Of a stretch of 24,875 nucleotides of DNA, positions 6,853 to 14,876 are shown one piece after another. Position numbers and translations under genes: made by a program. Location of the stretch: assembly GCA_016703325.1 (NCBI GenBank), contig JADJCH010000046.1, positions 1-24,875 of the forward strand. Reading direction: 5' to 3'. The DNA is from Burkholderiales bacterium. GTDB lineage: Bacteria > Pseudomonadota > Gammaproteobacteria > Burkholderiales > Burkholderiaceae_C. The stretch's first letter is position 1, and every line of letters begins with the position of its first letter. The notes under the pieces were generated by a model that made no database searches, had not been told where the DNA came from, and saw nothing but the letters and a program-made list of their open reading frames with translations.

Positions 6853-7451
6853 TGAGCGACGCTCTTTCCACAGGCCCTGCCTGGCATCACGACACCGCCC
6901 TCATCGACACCGGCGCCCAGCTCGGCGCCGACACCAAGGTCTGGCACTTCAGCCACGTCTGCGGCGGTGCACGCATCGGCGCAGGCTGTTCGCTGGGGCA
7001 GAACGTCTTCGTCGGCAACGACGTGGTGATCGGCGACCGGGTGAAGATCCAGAACAACGTGTCGGTCTACGACGCGGTGCGGCTGGAGGACGACGTGTTC
7101 TGCGGCCCCAGCATGGTGTTCACCAACGTCTACAACCCGCGCGCCGCCGTGCCGCGCAAGGCCGAGTACAAGCCGACGCTGGTGCGCCAGGGCGCCACGC
7201 TGGGGGCCAACTGCACCATCGTCTGCGGCAGCACGGTGGGCCGCTTCGCCTTCGTCGGCGCCGGCTCGGTGGTCAACCGCGACGTGCCCGACTACGCCCT
7301 GGTGGTCGGTGTGCCGGCCCGGCGCATCGGCTGGATGAGCGAACACGGCGAGCGCCTGGAACTGCCCGCCCGCGGCGAAGGCGAGGCCACCTGCCCGGCC
7401 ACCGGGCAGAAGTACCGGCTGCAGGGGCAGACCGTGCGGCGCGAGGCGTGA
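6852..7451 (+). CDS. wlbB: UDP-GlcNAc3NA N-acetyltransferase, WlbB/WbpD type
   Basis: Protein of 199 residues, a left-handed beta-helix acetyltransferase. It acetylates the 3-amino group of UDP-2-acetamido-3-amino-2,3-dideoxyglucuronate with acetyl-CoA, after WlbA and WlbC. Hexapeptide repeats run from about residue 20 to 150, including ARIGAGCSLGQNVFVGNDV and ATLGANCTIVCGSTVG. KVWHFSHV holds the histidine conserved in the family, and the C-terminal CPATGQKYRL tail is typical of WlbB/WbpD. The start is ATG 6852, sharing one base with the upstream toxin stop; the much longer open frame from 6606 is the toxin gene in another frame. Location is cytosolic. Confidence 0.9.
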   Translation: MSDALSTGPAWHHDTALIDTGAQLGADTKVWHFSHVCGGARIGAGCSLGQNVFVGNDVVIGDRVKIQNNVSVYDAVRLEDDVFCGPSMVFTNVYNPRAAVPRKAEYKPTLVRQGATLGANCTIVCGSTVGRFAFVGAGSVVNRDVPDYALVVGVPARRIGWMSEHGERLELPARGEGEATCPATGQKYRLQGQTVRREA

Positions 7452-7533
7452 CGACCATGGCGCGGCCCGTCTTTGCACGTCGGAGCACACTGGACGCTGT
7501 GGGTGCGGCGATGAAGCCCCCGTTTGAATTTCT

Positions 7534-7545
7534 GCCCTGAAGGGC
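7534..7545. promoter_or_regulatory. Short inverted repeat before module 3 antitoxin
   Basis: GCCCT-GA-AGGGC, with perfect 5-base arms, lies 12 bases before the ATG at 7558, next to the ribosome site GGGAG (7548-7552). It might be an operator or a translational hairpin. Evidence is weak because short GC repeats are common in this DNA. Confidence 0.25.
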
Positions 7546-7557
7546 TGGGAGTCCGTT

Positions 7558-7857
7558 ATGCAGCTCGAAGCCATCTACGACCATGGTCGTGTCACTTTTG
7601 TATCGCCGGTGCGCCTGGCGCAGGACACCTTCCGGGTCCTGGTGACGGTGCCTGACCAGCAGTTGCTTCCCGCCGAACCGCCGTCGGTGAACAACGGCGA
7701 GCCACCGGTCTGGGTGCTGGGGCCGTTTGCGCAAGGGTTGCAGGCCAGGTTGGACGCGGTCCGATGCTCACCGTTGTCGGAGCAAGCTGCGGACGACTCC
7801 GCTGAGTCCGCCAGGGCGGATCGACTGGATGCCTTCCTGCTTCGAGGGGAGGGTTGA
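7558..7857 (+). CDS. Putative antitoxin, module 3
   Basis: Protein of 99 residues. The first 35 or so form a beta-rich block (MQLEAIYDHGRVTFVSPVRL, then FRVLVTVPD) resembling small AbrB/DUF104-like antitoxin N-termini. The rest is polar and probably disordered (ADDSAESARADRLDAF), the usual toxin-wrapping arm. I identify it mainly by context: it ends in a TGATG junction with a PIN-domain coding region. GGGAG lies 5 bases before the ATG. The family assignment is uncertain, but an antitoxin role is the most economical reading. Confidence 0.6.
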   Translation: MQLEAIYDHGRVTFVSPVRLAQDTFRVLVTVPDQQLLPAEPPSVNNGEPPVWVLGPFAQGLQARLDAVRCSPLSEQAADDSAESARADRLDAFLLRGEG

Positions 7858-9455
7858 TGGCGCGCCCGACCGATCTCCTGCTGGATGTCAACATCGTCCT
7901 GGACATTTGCCTGCCCCGGCCGGGTCTGGCGGAACCGGCGTTGGCAGCGTTGGAGCGTTGCCGTCAGGCGGGCGGGCATCTCTGGTTGTATGCCGGTTCG
8001 GTGCAGACGCTGGAATACACGCTTGCAGCCGGACTGCTGCAGCAGTCCGGCGCAGGTTCCGCTGGCGTGCAGGAGCCTTCGCTGACTCGCGGGCAGGCGC
8101 TGAGACGCTCGCACGAGCTGCTGCATGCTTTCTGCCGGGATGTGCATTGGCTGGCGGCGTTGGCCGGAGACGGCGATGTCTTCGCCACGGACGATCCGGA
8201 AGACGAGCAGTTGCTGCGCGCCGTGCGCCGTCGCCCTGCCGGCAGCATGCGTCTGTTGACCCGGGACCAACGGCTGTTGAGCCGGCATCCCGATCTGACC
8301 CTGGCGCCGCAGGACGGGGCCGCGCCGGGCCCAGGCGTCTGCGCAGATCTGGACTTCATCGATCTGCGCTCCCAGCAACTTGCCCTGCGGCCGGCCCTGG
8401 AAGCTGGAATGCACCGCGTGCTGGATCACGGCCAGTACATCATGGGGCCGGAGGTGAAGCAGCTGGAGCAGCGTCTGGCCGCGCGCACCGGCGTGGCGCA
8501 CTGCGTGACGGTGGCCAGCGGTACCGAGGCGCTGCTGATCTCGCTGATGGCGCTGGGCGTCGGTGCGGGCGACGAGGTGATCACCACGCCCTTCACCTTT
8601 GCCGCCACGGTGGAGGTGATCGTGCTGCTGGGCGCACGGCCGGTGTTCGTGGACATCGAGCCGGACAGCTGCAACCTCGACGCCAAGTTGCTGGAGCCGG
8701 CCATCACGCCGCGCACCAAGGCGATCATGCCGGTGAGCCTGTACGGCCAGGTGGCGGACATGGCCGAGATCAATGCCGTGGCCGCGAAGCACGGCCTGCC
8801 GGTGATCGAGGACGCGGCGCAGAGCTTCGGCGCGCGCTATCAAGGCCGGGAAAGCTGCGCCCTGTCCACCTTCGGCTGCACCAGCTTCTTCCCCAGCAAG
8901 CCGCTGGGCTGCTACGGCGATGGTGGTGCGCTGTTCACCGACGACGCGGCGCTGGCGCAGGCCGCGCGCGAGATCCGCGTGCACGGCCAGAGCGCGCGTT
9001 ACACCCACACCCGCGTGGGCGTGGGCGGTCGCATGGACACGCTGCAGTGCGCGGTGGTGCTGGCCAAGCTGGAACGCTTCGACTGGGAGCTGCAGCGTCG
9101 CCGCGAGATCGGCGCGCGCTACGGCCGGCTGCTGGCGCCGCTGCAGGCGCGTGGCCTGGGGCTGCTGGCCGTGCGGCCGGACCGCGACTGCGTCTGGGCG
9201 CAGTACACCGTGTTCGTGCCGCAGCGTGAGCGGGTGCAGCAGGCGCTGCAGGCGGCCGGCGTACCGACGGCGGTGCACTACCCTAAGCCGGCGCACCACC
9301 AGCCGGCCTACGCGGGCTTCGCGCCGCTGGACGCCTGCCCGCACAGCATCGCAGCGGCGCAGCGGGTGATGAGCCTGCCGATGAGCGCCGACCTGAGCGA
9401 GGCGGACCAGGACCGCGTCGTCGCTGCGCTGGCCGACGTGCTGGCCGCACTCTGA
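7857..9455 (+). CDS. wlbC: PIN toxin domain fused to WlbC-type aminotransferase
   Basis: One uninterrupted frame of 532 residues with two complete domains. Residues 1-150 are a PIN domain: Asp10 (LLLDVNIVLD), Glu53 (VQTLEYTL), Asp112/Asp113/Asp116 (TDDPEDEQLL) and Asp137 (LLTRDQRLL). From Asp166 (DFIDLRSQQ) to the end is a full-length DegT/DnrJ/EryC1 aminotransferase, PLP lysine Lys348 (FFPSKPLGCYGDGG), closely matching WlbC/WbpE, which adds the 3-amino group to the UDP-3-keto-glucuronate made by WlbA. There is no ATG, GTG or TTG between the PIN motifs and residue 166 that would give a complete enzyme, so the enzyme seems to be made only as the fusion. ATG 7857 (TGATG overlap with the antitoxin) is preferred to TTG 7854. 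Confidence 0.88.
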   Translation: MARPTDLLLDVNIVLDICLPRPGLAEPALAALERCRQAGGHLWLYAGSVQTLEYTLAAGLLQQSGAGSAGVQEPSLTRGQALRRSHELLHAFCRDVHWLAALAGDGDVFATDDPEDEQLLRAVRRRPAGSMRLLTRDQRLLSRHPDLTLAPQDGAAPGPGVCADLDFIDLRSQQLALRPALEAGMHRVLDHGQYIMGPEVKQLEQRLAARTGVAHCVTVASGTEALLISLMALGVGAGDEVITTPFTFAATVEVIVLLGARPVFVDIEPDSCNLDAKLLEPAITPRTKAIMPVSLYGQVADMAEINAVAAKHGLPVIEDAAQSFGARYQGRESCALSTFGCTSFFPSKPLGCYGDGGALFTDDAALAQAAREIRVHGQSARYTHTRVGVGGRMDTLQCAVVLAKLERFDWELQRRREIGARYGRLLAPLQARGLGLLAVRPDRDCVWAQYTVFVPQRERVQQALQAAGVPTAVHYPKPAHHQPAYAGFAPLDACPHSIAAAQRVMSLPMSADLSEADQDRVVAALADVLAAL

Positions 9456-9474
9456 CCGGCCGGCGGAGCCCGGT

Positions 9475-10827
9475 TTGGCATCCAGCGGCCCGGCCTCCTC
9501 CCGCACCCGCGGGCTGCTCAAGGCGACATTGACGCTGCTGGCCGGCGGCGCCTTTGCGCAGCTGCTGCCGCTGCTGCTCGGGCCGCTGCTGACGAGGCTG
9601 TACAGCCCGGCGGACTACGGTGCCTACCAGCTCTTTGCCAGCGTGGCGATCAACCTGGCGGTGGTGGCCTGCGCGCGTTATGAATTTGCCCTGCCGCTGG
9701 CGCAGGACGAGGCCGAGGCGCGTGCGCTGTGGCGGCTGTGCCGGCGCATCCTGGCGGGCGTGAGTCTGCTGGCGGCGCTGGGGGGGCTGGGCTGGGCGCT
9801 GGTGAGTGGCCAGGCCTGGCCGCTGTGGCTGGGGCCGGCGGTGGCGGTGGGTGGGGCGCTGTCGCTGGTGGGCATGGCGGCCACCCGGGCGCAGCGCTTC
9901 CAGCCGCTGGCCTGGGCGCGGGTGATCCAGTACAGCGGCGCCAGCATTGCTCAGGTGCTGGCCGGCTGGGCGCAGGCCGGTGCACAGGGGCTGATCCTGG
10001 CGCCCGTTCTGGCGCAGGCGGCGGCCACCTGGCTGCTCGGCCGCGGCGCGGTGCCCAAGCCCCCGACCGGCGATTTGCTGCCCGGTCTGCGCGAGGTGGC
10101 GCGACGCCACCGCGACTTCCCACTGCTGAACACGCCCCACGCCTTCCTCGGTGCGCTGCAGGACACCCTGTCGGTGGCCTTGCTGGCGGCCACGCTGGGG
10201 CCGGCGGCGGCTGGGTTCTGGGGGCTGGCGCTGCGCTACCTGAAGGCGCCAGCCTCGCTGGTGGGCTCGGCGGTGTCGCAGGCGCTCTACCCGCAGCTGG
10301 CCGCCGGGGTGGCAGGGCCAGGTCGCGGGGCTGGGCGCGGGCCGACGCTGGCGGGCCGGGCGGCGGTGCGGCAGGTGATGGGGGTGCTGGCGCTGCTGGC
10401 GCTGCCGCTGGTGGTGGCCCTGGTGGCGCTCGGGCCCTGGGTCTTCGAGTGGGCGTTCGGCGCGGCCTGGCGCGATGCCGGGGTGCTGGCCCGCGCGCTG
10501 GCGGTCTATGTGGGCGCGCACTTCGTGGCTTCTCCTCTGGCTGTGGTGACGATGGCCTGGGGCGCACAGGCCTGGGCGCTGCGGCTGGCGTTGTGGGGGC
10601 AGTTGCTGTTTGTGGTCGCGTTGGGGCTGGGGCTGCACCTGGGCGGCCTGGCCGGCGCCGGCTGGGGGGTATCGGCGGCGATGACGGCCTACTTCGCCTG
10701 GTACTTCTGGCGCCTGGCCACCTGGCCGGTGGTGGAGGACGTGGACCCACACACGCCGCTGGTGGAGCCGCTGAAACAGCCACCCAAGGAGCCGCCAAAA
10801 CAGCCGCCGGCTGACGCTGGTGCATGA
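9475..10827 (+). CDS. Oligosaccharide flippase, Wzx-like
   Basis: Protein of 450 residues with 12 or more hydrophobic helices, of the MOP/polysaccharide-transporter superfamily. Family-like features are the N-terminal GGAFAQLLPLLLGPLLTRLY followed by SPADYGAYQLFAS. It would flip undecaprenyl-linked glycan across the inner membrane. The start is TTG 9475 with GGAG 8 bases upstream; no ATG lies near the conserved start. It follows wlbC by 19 bases. The C-terminus carries an odd repeated hydrophilic tail (KQPPKEPPKQPP) after the last helix. The Wzx name is by role; substrate specificity cannot be read from sequence. Confidence 0.82.
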   Translation: MASSGPASSRTRGLLKATLTLLAGGAFAQLLPLLLGPLLTRLYSPADYGAYQLFASVAINLAVVACARYEFALPLAQDEAEARALWRLCRRILAGVSLLAALGGLGWALVSGQAWPLWLGPAVAVGGALSLVGMAATRAQRFQPLAWARVIQYSGASIAQVLAGWAQAGAQGLILAPVLAQAAATWLLGRGAVPKPPTGDLLPGLREVARRHRDFPLLNTPHAFLGALQDTLSVALLAATLGPAAAGFWGLALRYLKAPASLVGSAVSQALYPQLAAGVAGPGRGAGRGPTLAGRAAVRQVMGVLALLALPLVVALVALGPWVFEWAFGAAWRDAGVLARALAVYVGAHFVASPLAVVTMAWGAQAWALRLALWGQLLFVVALGLGLHLGGLAGAGWGVSAAMTAYFAWYFWRLATWPVVEDVDPHTPLVEPLKQPPKEPPKQPPADAGA

Positions 10828-10867
10828 TGCGCGGCCGACCCCCGCACCACCTTCCTGACCGAGCAAC

Positions 10868-11620
10868 GTGGCATCGACCCCCTCTGCCGCCCTGGCCCTG
10901 CGCGCCACCCTCAACCGCTGGCGTCGCCGCTGGCTGCATGCACTGAGCTTTCGACCGCTGTTCGGTGAGCGATCGCAAGGGCGGCTGCTGCCGAACACGC
11001 GCATTTCGCCCTCGACCTGCATCGAGCATGAGGACCGGTTGAAGCTGGGCGATCACGTCTACATCGGTCCTTTCAACTTCCTGGAGGCCAGCGGGGGGAT
11101 GACGATCGAGGAGGGGGTGCAGATCACCAGCCACGTCTCCATCGTCACCCACAGCTCGCACCGCGCGCAGCGGCTGCTGGGCCGGGCGTATGCCGATTGG
11201 CCGAAGGCCCTGCCGGACTGGATGAGCCCGCAGCCGGCCGCGGCCGACGAGCCGGTGCAGCCGGACTGGATCTCCGGCAAGGCGGCCAAACCCAAGCCGC
11301 AACCGGCGCGACCAGCGGCACCTCGGCCGGGCTGGATCGCCGGGCCGGTGCACATCGGCGCCTACTGCTTCATCGGGCCGCACAGCCTGATCGAGGCCAA
11401 CACCCGGCTGGGCCGCGGCTGCATCGTCTGTGCCGGCAGCCAGGTGCGTGGGGAGTTCACCGAGTTCTCGGTGCTGGAGGGCTCGCCCGCCCGGGTGGTG
11501 GGCGACAGCCGCCGCGGCGACGAGGACTGGCTGGTGCGCCACCCGGAGCTGCTGCCCTTCTACGAGGCCTGGGCGGGAAAGGCTGAACCGGCGCCGCGCC
11601 GCGGCAGCCGGCGGCGTTGA
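10868..11620 (+). CDS. Left-handed beta-helix acyltransferase with Pro/Ala insert
   Basis: Protein of 250 residues from GTG 10868. The first 100 residues and residues from about 155 carry hexapeptide-repeat coils (KLGDHVYIGPFNFLEASG; VHIGAYCFIGPHSLIEANT), as in WbbJ/LacA-type O-acetyltransferases. They are split by a Pro/Ala-rich insert of about 50 residues containing three related P-[DG]-W-[MI] motifs, an uncommon loop for the fold. HSSHRAQ likely includes the active-site histidine. It probably acetylates a sugar of the glycan; donor and acceptor are unknown. The stop overlaps a possible TTG start of the next gene (11617). Confidence 0.75.
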   Translation: MASTPSAALALRATLNRWRRRWLHALSFRPLFGERSQGRLLPNTRISPSTCIEHEDRLKLGDHVYIGPFNFLEASGGMTIEEGVQITSHVSIVTHSSHRAQRLLGRAYADWPKALPDWMSPQPAAADEPVQPDWISGKAAKPKPQPARPAAPRPGWIAGPVHIGAYCFIGPHSLIEANTRLGRGCIVCAGSQVRGEFTEFSVLEGSPARVVGDSRRGDEDWLVRHPELLPFYEAWAGKAEPAPRRGSRRR

Positions 11621-11622
11621 AC

Positions 11623-12753
11623 ATGGACGCCCCACGAACGGCCGACACCGGGCTGCAAGGCGGTCTGTCCGGCGGGCGGCGCTGGCGCCATGTGCTGATC
11701 GGTGATGCCGAAAGCCCGCACCTGCTGAAGTGGGCCCGCGCGCTGGCGCCGGAGGTGGAGCTCTGGGTGGCATCCAGCCGCGGCTTTGCACCGGGCTTCG
11801 ATGGCCTGCTGCCGAGCTGGCGCCGCCTGGCGCTGGAGGAAACGGTGGCGCACGGCGGCGGCAACTTTGCGGTGCTGCGCCGCCTGCCGGAGCTGGCGCG
11901 CTGGCTGCAGCAGGTGGATGCCGACTGGCTGCATCCGCACTACCTCACCTCGCACGGTGCGCTGGCCTGGGCCGCCAAGACCGGCTGGCGTCTGCGCGCG
12001 CGCATCGTTGGTTCCGCCTGGGGCAGCGACATCCTGGTGACGCCCCAGCGCAGCGCCGCACTGCGCTGGCTGACCGGGCGCATCCTGCGTGCCTGTGCGC
12101 TGACCACCAGCGACTCCGAGCACATGGCCGCCGAGATGCGCGCCCTGGGTGCGCGGGAGGTGCGGGTCTTCCCCTTCGGCCTGGAGCGCATGCCGCCGCC
12201 GTCGGCGTCCAAGGAACCCTGGCGCTGCTTTGCCAACCGCGGGCTGGAGCCGATCTACCGGCCGGATCGGGTGCTGGAGGCCTTCTCCGCCCTGGCCGCC
12301 CGGCATCCCGAGGCGCGACTGGTGGTGGCCAACGACGGTTCGCTGCGCGGCGCGCTGGTGTCGCGGGCGCAGCGGCCGGACCTGGCCGGCAAGGTGGAGT
12401 TCGTTGGCCGGCTGGATGCCGCCGCGCAGGACCGCCAGTACGCCCGCGCCACCTGGTACCTGAGTCTTCCGGCCAGCGATTCGGTGTCGGTGTCGGTGCT
12501 GGAGGCGATGGGCCACGGCTGCATCCCGCTGCTGTCGGACCTGCCGGCCAATCACGAATTGCTGGGCAGCGGTGAGAACGGGCGGGTCCTGCCCGAGGGG
12601 GAGCCGGTGCTGCCGGTGGCCGACCTGGTGGCCCTGGACGATCTGGCTGCCCGCGCCGCCGACATCGGCCGTGCCAACCGCCGCTGGGTGGAGCAGCACG
12701 GCCTGTTTGCCCCGGCGGTGCAGGGGCTGCTGAACCGCATGGCGCAGCTGTGA
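11623..12753 (+). CDS. Glycosyltransferase family 4
   Basis: Protein of 376 residues from ATG 11623; TTG 11617, two codons earlier and overlapping the previous stop, is also possible. GT-B fold: the N-terminal acceptor domain includes DADWLHPHYLTSHG and GSAWGSDIL. The C-terminal nucleotide-binding domain has LSLPASDSVSVSVLEAMGHG, matching the GT4 end-motif region where a glutamate contacts the nucleotide sugar. It would add a sugar to the lipid-linked glycan on the cytosolic face. Sugar specificity cannot be deduced. Its stop overlaps the next start (GTGA). Confidence 0.85.
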   Translation: MDAPRTADTGLQGGLSGGRRWRHVLIGDAESPHLLKWARALAPEVELWVASSRGFAPGFDGLLPSWRRLALEETVAHGGGNFAVLRRLPELARWLQQVDADWLHPHYLTSHGALAWAAKTGWRLRARIVGSAWGSDILVTPQRSAALRWLTGRILRACALTTSDSEHMAAEMRALGAREVRVFPFGLERMPPPSASKEPWRCFANRGLEPIYRPDRVLEAFSALAARHPEARLVVANDGSLRGALVSRAQRPDLAGKVEFVGRLDAAAQDRQYARATWYLSLPASDSVSVSVLEAMGHGCIPLLSDLPANHELLGSGENGRVLPEGEPVLPVADLVALDDLAARAADIGRANRRWVEQHGLFAPAVQGLLNRMAQL

Positions 12754-13997
12754 ACATCCTCTACCTCAACCACTACGCCGGTTCGCCCGCCCTGGGGATG
12801 GAGTACCGGCCCTACTACCTGGCGCGCGAGTGGGTGCGCGCCGGCCACGCGGTGACGATGGTGGCCGCCAGCTTCTCGCATGTGCGCGCCCGCCAGCCGC
12901 AGCTCCATGGTGCGCCGCTGGCCGCGCCGATGAGCGAGTCGGTCGACGGCATCACCTACCGCTGGTTCCCGACCCCGGCCTACCAGGGCAACGGGCTGGG
13001 GCGGATCAAGAACATCTGGGCCTTCCTGCGCCAGGTCTGGGCGGCGACGCCGGAGTTGATTGCGGCCGTGAAGCCGGACCTGGTGATCGCCTCCTCCACC
13101 TACCCGATGGACATCTGGGTGGCGCGGCGCATCGCCCGCCGCGCCGGGGCGAAGCTGGTGTTCGAGGTGCACGACCTCTGGCCGCTGTCGCCCATCGAGC
13201 TGTCCGGCATGTCGCCGAAGCATCCCTTCATCCGCCTGGTGCAGAAGGCCGAGGACGACGCCTACCGCGATGCCGACGTGGTGGTCTCGATGTTGCCTAA
13301 GGTGCACGACTACATGGCCAGCCGCGGGCTGGACCTGCGCAAGCTGCACATCGTGCCCAACGGCATCACGCTGGACGAGTGGAGCGGCGAGCCGCCGCCG
13401 CTGCGCGAGGACGTGGCGCAGGCCCTCGCCGCCGCCCGGGCCGCGGGCGCCACAGTGGTGGGCTATGCCGGCTCGATGGGCCGGCCCAATGCGCTGCACA
13501 CCCTGCTGGATGCGGCGCAGCGGCTGCGCAACGAGCCGATCCGGGTGGTGATGGTGGGTGATGGTCATGAGCGAGCAGAGCTGGCCGCTCGCGTCGCCGC
13601 AGAGGGCCTGGCGAACGTGGCGATGCTGCCGCCGATTCCCAAGGCGCAGATTCCCAGCTTCCTGGCCGCCATCGACATCGCCTACATCGGCTGGCAGCGC
13701 GTGCCGATCTACCGCTTCGGCATCGCACCCAACAAGCTGATGGACTACCTGATGGCCCGCTGTGTGGTGCTGCACAGCGTGGAGGCCGGCAACGACCCGG
13801 TGGCCGAGGCCGGCTGTGGGTTGACCGTGCCGCCGGTGGACGCCGCCGCGGTGGCCGACGGCCTGCGCCGCCTGGCCGCGCTGCCGGCTGACGAGCGGCG
13901 TGCGATGGGCGAACGTGGCCGGGCCTTCGTGCTCGCCCACCACACCTACCCGGTGCTGGCAAGGCGCTTCCTGGCGGCGTACGGGGGGCCGGCGTGA
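12750..13997 (+). CDS. Glycosyltransferase family 4, WbuB-like
   Basis: Protein of 415 residues from GTG 12750, overlapping the previous stop by 4 bases. The N-terminus (ILYLNHYAGSPALGMEYRPY) and FEVHDLWPLSPIELSGMSPK are hallmarks of the WbuB-like GT4 group that transfers amino sugars in O-antigen assembly. The C-terminal domain has VGYAGSMGRPNALHTLLDA and APNKLMDYLMA, the donor-binding region. It is probably peripheral to the inner membrane. Its end overlaps the methyltransferase start (GTGA), so three genes from 11.6 to 14.7 kb are translationally linked. Confidence 0.87.
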   Translation: MNILYLNHYAGSPALGMEYRPYYLAREWVRAGHAVTMVAASFSHVRARQPQLHGAPLAAPMSESVDGITYRWFPTPAYQGNGLGRIKNIWAFLRQVWAATPELIAAVKPDLVIASSTYPMDIWVARRIARRAGAKLVFEVHDLWPLSPIELSGMSPKHPFIRLVQKAEDDAYRDADVVVSMLPKVHDYMASRGLDLRKLHIVPNGITLDEWSGEPPPLREDVAQALAAARAAGATVVGYAGSMGRPNALHTLLDAAQRLRNEPIRVVMVGDGHERAELAARVAAEGLANVAMLPPIPKAQIPSFLAAIDIAYIGWQRVPIYRFGIAPNKLMDYLMARCVVLHSVEAGNDPVAEAGCGLTVPPVDAAAVADGLRRLAALPADERRAMGERGRAFVLAHHTYPVLARRFLAAYGGPA

Positions 13998-14737
13998 GCG
14001 ACCGGCCGCCTCAGGACGCGCCCGATGAACTGCGGGAAGTGGCCCAGCGCTACGCCCGGCGGGAGGTGCCGGGCGTCGCGGCGGGCCGCAGTGCTGCCGA
14101 CCGCTACAGCCTGCTGCAGCCGGACGTCTGGCAGACTGTGCAGGAGCGCCAGCGCGCCCTGCTGACGATGCTGCGCGCCGAGGGCTGGTGGGACCTGGAG
14201 CGCCGCCGCGGGGTCGAGGTGGGTTGCGGCATGGGCGGCAACCTGCTGGAGCTGCTGCGCCTGGGTTTCCGGCCGGAGCACCTGGTGGGCCTGGAGCTGC
14301 TGCCGCAGCGGCTGGAACAGGCCCGCGCGCTGCTGCCGGCCACCCTGCAGCTGCACCTGGGTGACGCCACCCGTGCGCCGATCGAGCCGGGCAGCTGCGA
14401 CCTGGTGCTGCAGGCCACGGTGTTCTCCTCACTGCTGGACGATGCCTTTCAGGCCGAGCTGGCTACGGCGATGTGGCGCTGGGTCAAACCCGGCGGGGCG
14501 GTGCTCTGGTATGACTTCACCTTCGACAACCCGCGCAATCCGGACGTGCGCGGGGTGACGGTGGCGCGCGCGCGCCAGCTCTTCCCGCAGGCGCAACTTC
14601 TGCACAGCCGGCGGGTCACACTGGCGCCCCCGCTGGCCCGCTTGGCCTGCCGCTGGCATGCGGGCCTGTACCCGCTGCTGAACGCCCTGCCGCTGCTGCG
14701 TACGCACCGGCTGCTGTGGCTGGGCAAGGCAGCCTGA
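13994..14737 (+). CDS. Class I SAM-dependent methyltransferase
   Basis: Protein of 247 residues from GTG 13994. SAM-binding motif I is VEVGCGMGGNLLELL (about 73-87), the acidic end of the next strand is VGLELLPQRL, followed by LGDATRAPIEPGSCDLVLQA and the WVKPGGAVLWYDF motif. The fold is Methyltransf_11-like. Given its place between glycosyltransferases and later glycan genes, it may methylate a sugar or cap the glycan to set chain length; that role is inference. It overlaps the upstream glycosyltransferase by 4 bases. Confidence 0.82.
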   Translation: MSDRPPQDAPDELREVAQRYARREVPGVAAGRSAADRYSLLQPDVWQTVQERQRALLTMLRAEGWWDLERRRGVEVGCGMGGNLLELLRLGFRPEHLVGLELLPQRLEQARALLPATLQLHLGDATRAPIEPGSCDLVLQATVFSSLLDDAFQAELATAMWRWVKPGGAVLWYDFTFDNPRNPDVRGVTVARARQLFPQAQLLHSRRVTLAPPLARLACRWHAGLYPLLNALPLLRTHRLLWLGKAA

Positions 14738-14810
14738 GCGGCCTGTGTGAGGCGGGCCGGCAGGGCCCGGGAGCGCCACCCCGTCCGGGGCGCAGGATTG
14801 GAGGTGTGAG

Positions 14811-14876
14811 ATGTCGTTGAAGCCGCTGCAACTTGGGTTCTCTGCTGTGCGCCGTGCCACGGCTGGCTCGGGTTGA
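14811..14876 (+). pseudogene. Probable displaced signal-peptide start of the BamE-like lipoprotein
   Basis: ATG 14811 has an excellent ribosome site (GGAGGTG at 14800-14806) and encodes 21 residues with a basic n-region (AVRRATAGSG) before a TGA at 14874-14876. The lipoprotein frame resumes at that point with LIALVTLTGC. Adding one T to GGTTG near 14873 would fuse the two into a textbook lipoprotein signal peptide with Cys31. It is either a one-base deletion or error, or a short leader coupled to the TTG start. Confidence 0.55.

Noticed and set aside
7457..7540. 27-codon ORF between wlbB and the module 3 antitoxin
   Set aside because: Short, no clear ribosome site and no familiar features; its first codons resemble the PIN start by chance (ATGGCGCG).
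7575..9521. 648-codon minus-strand open frame opposite the PIN-wlbC gene
   Set aside because: Antisense shadow produced by high GC; the opposite strand has clear catalytic motifs in both domains.
9650..11791. Long minus-strand frames opposite the flippase and acyltransferase
   Set aside because: Pro/Arg/Ala-rich low-complexity translation, no start signal and no motifs, while the plus strand encodes recognisable proteins.
14761..14800. GC-rich hairpin after the methyltransferase gene as terminator
   Set aside because: The stem is imperfect with a bulge and no T run follows; ordinary for this base composition.
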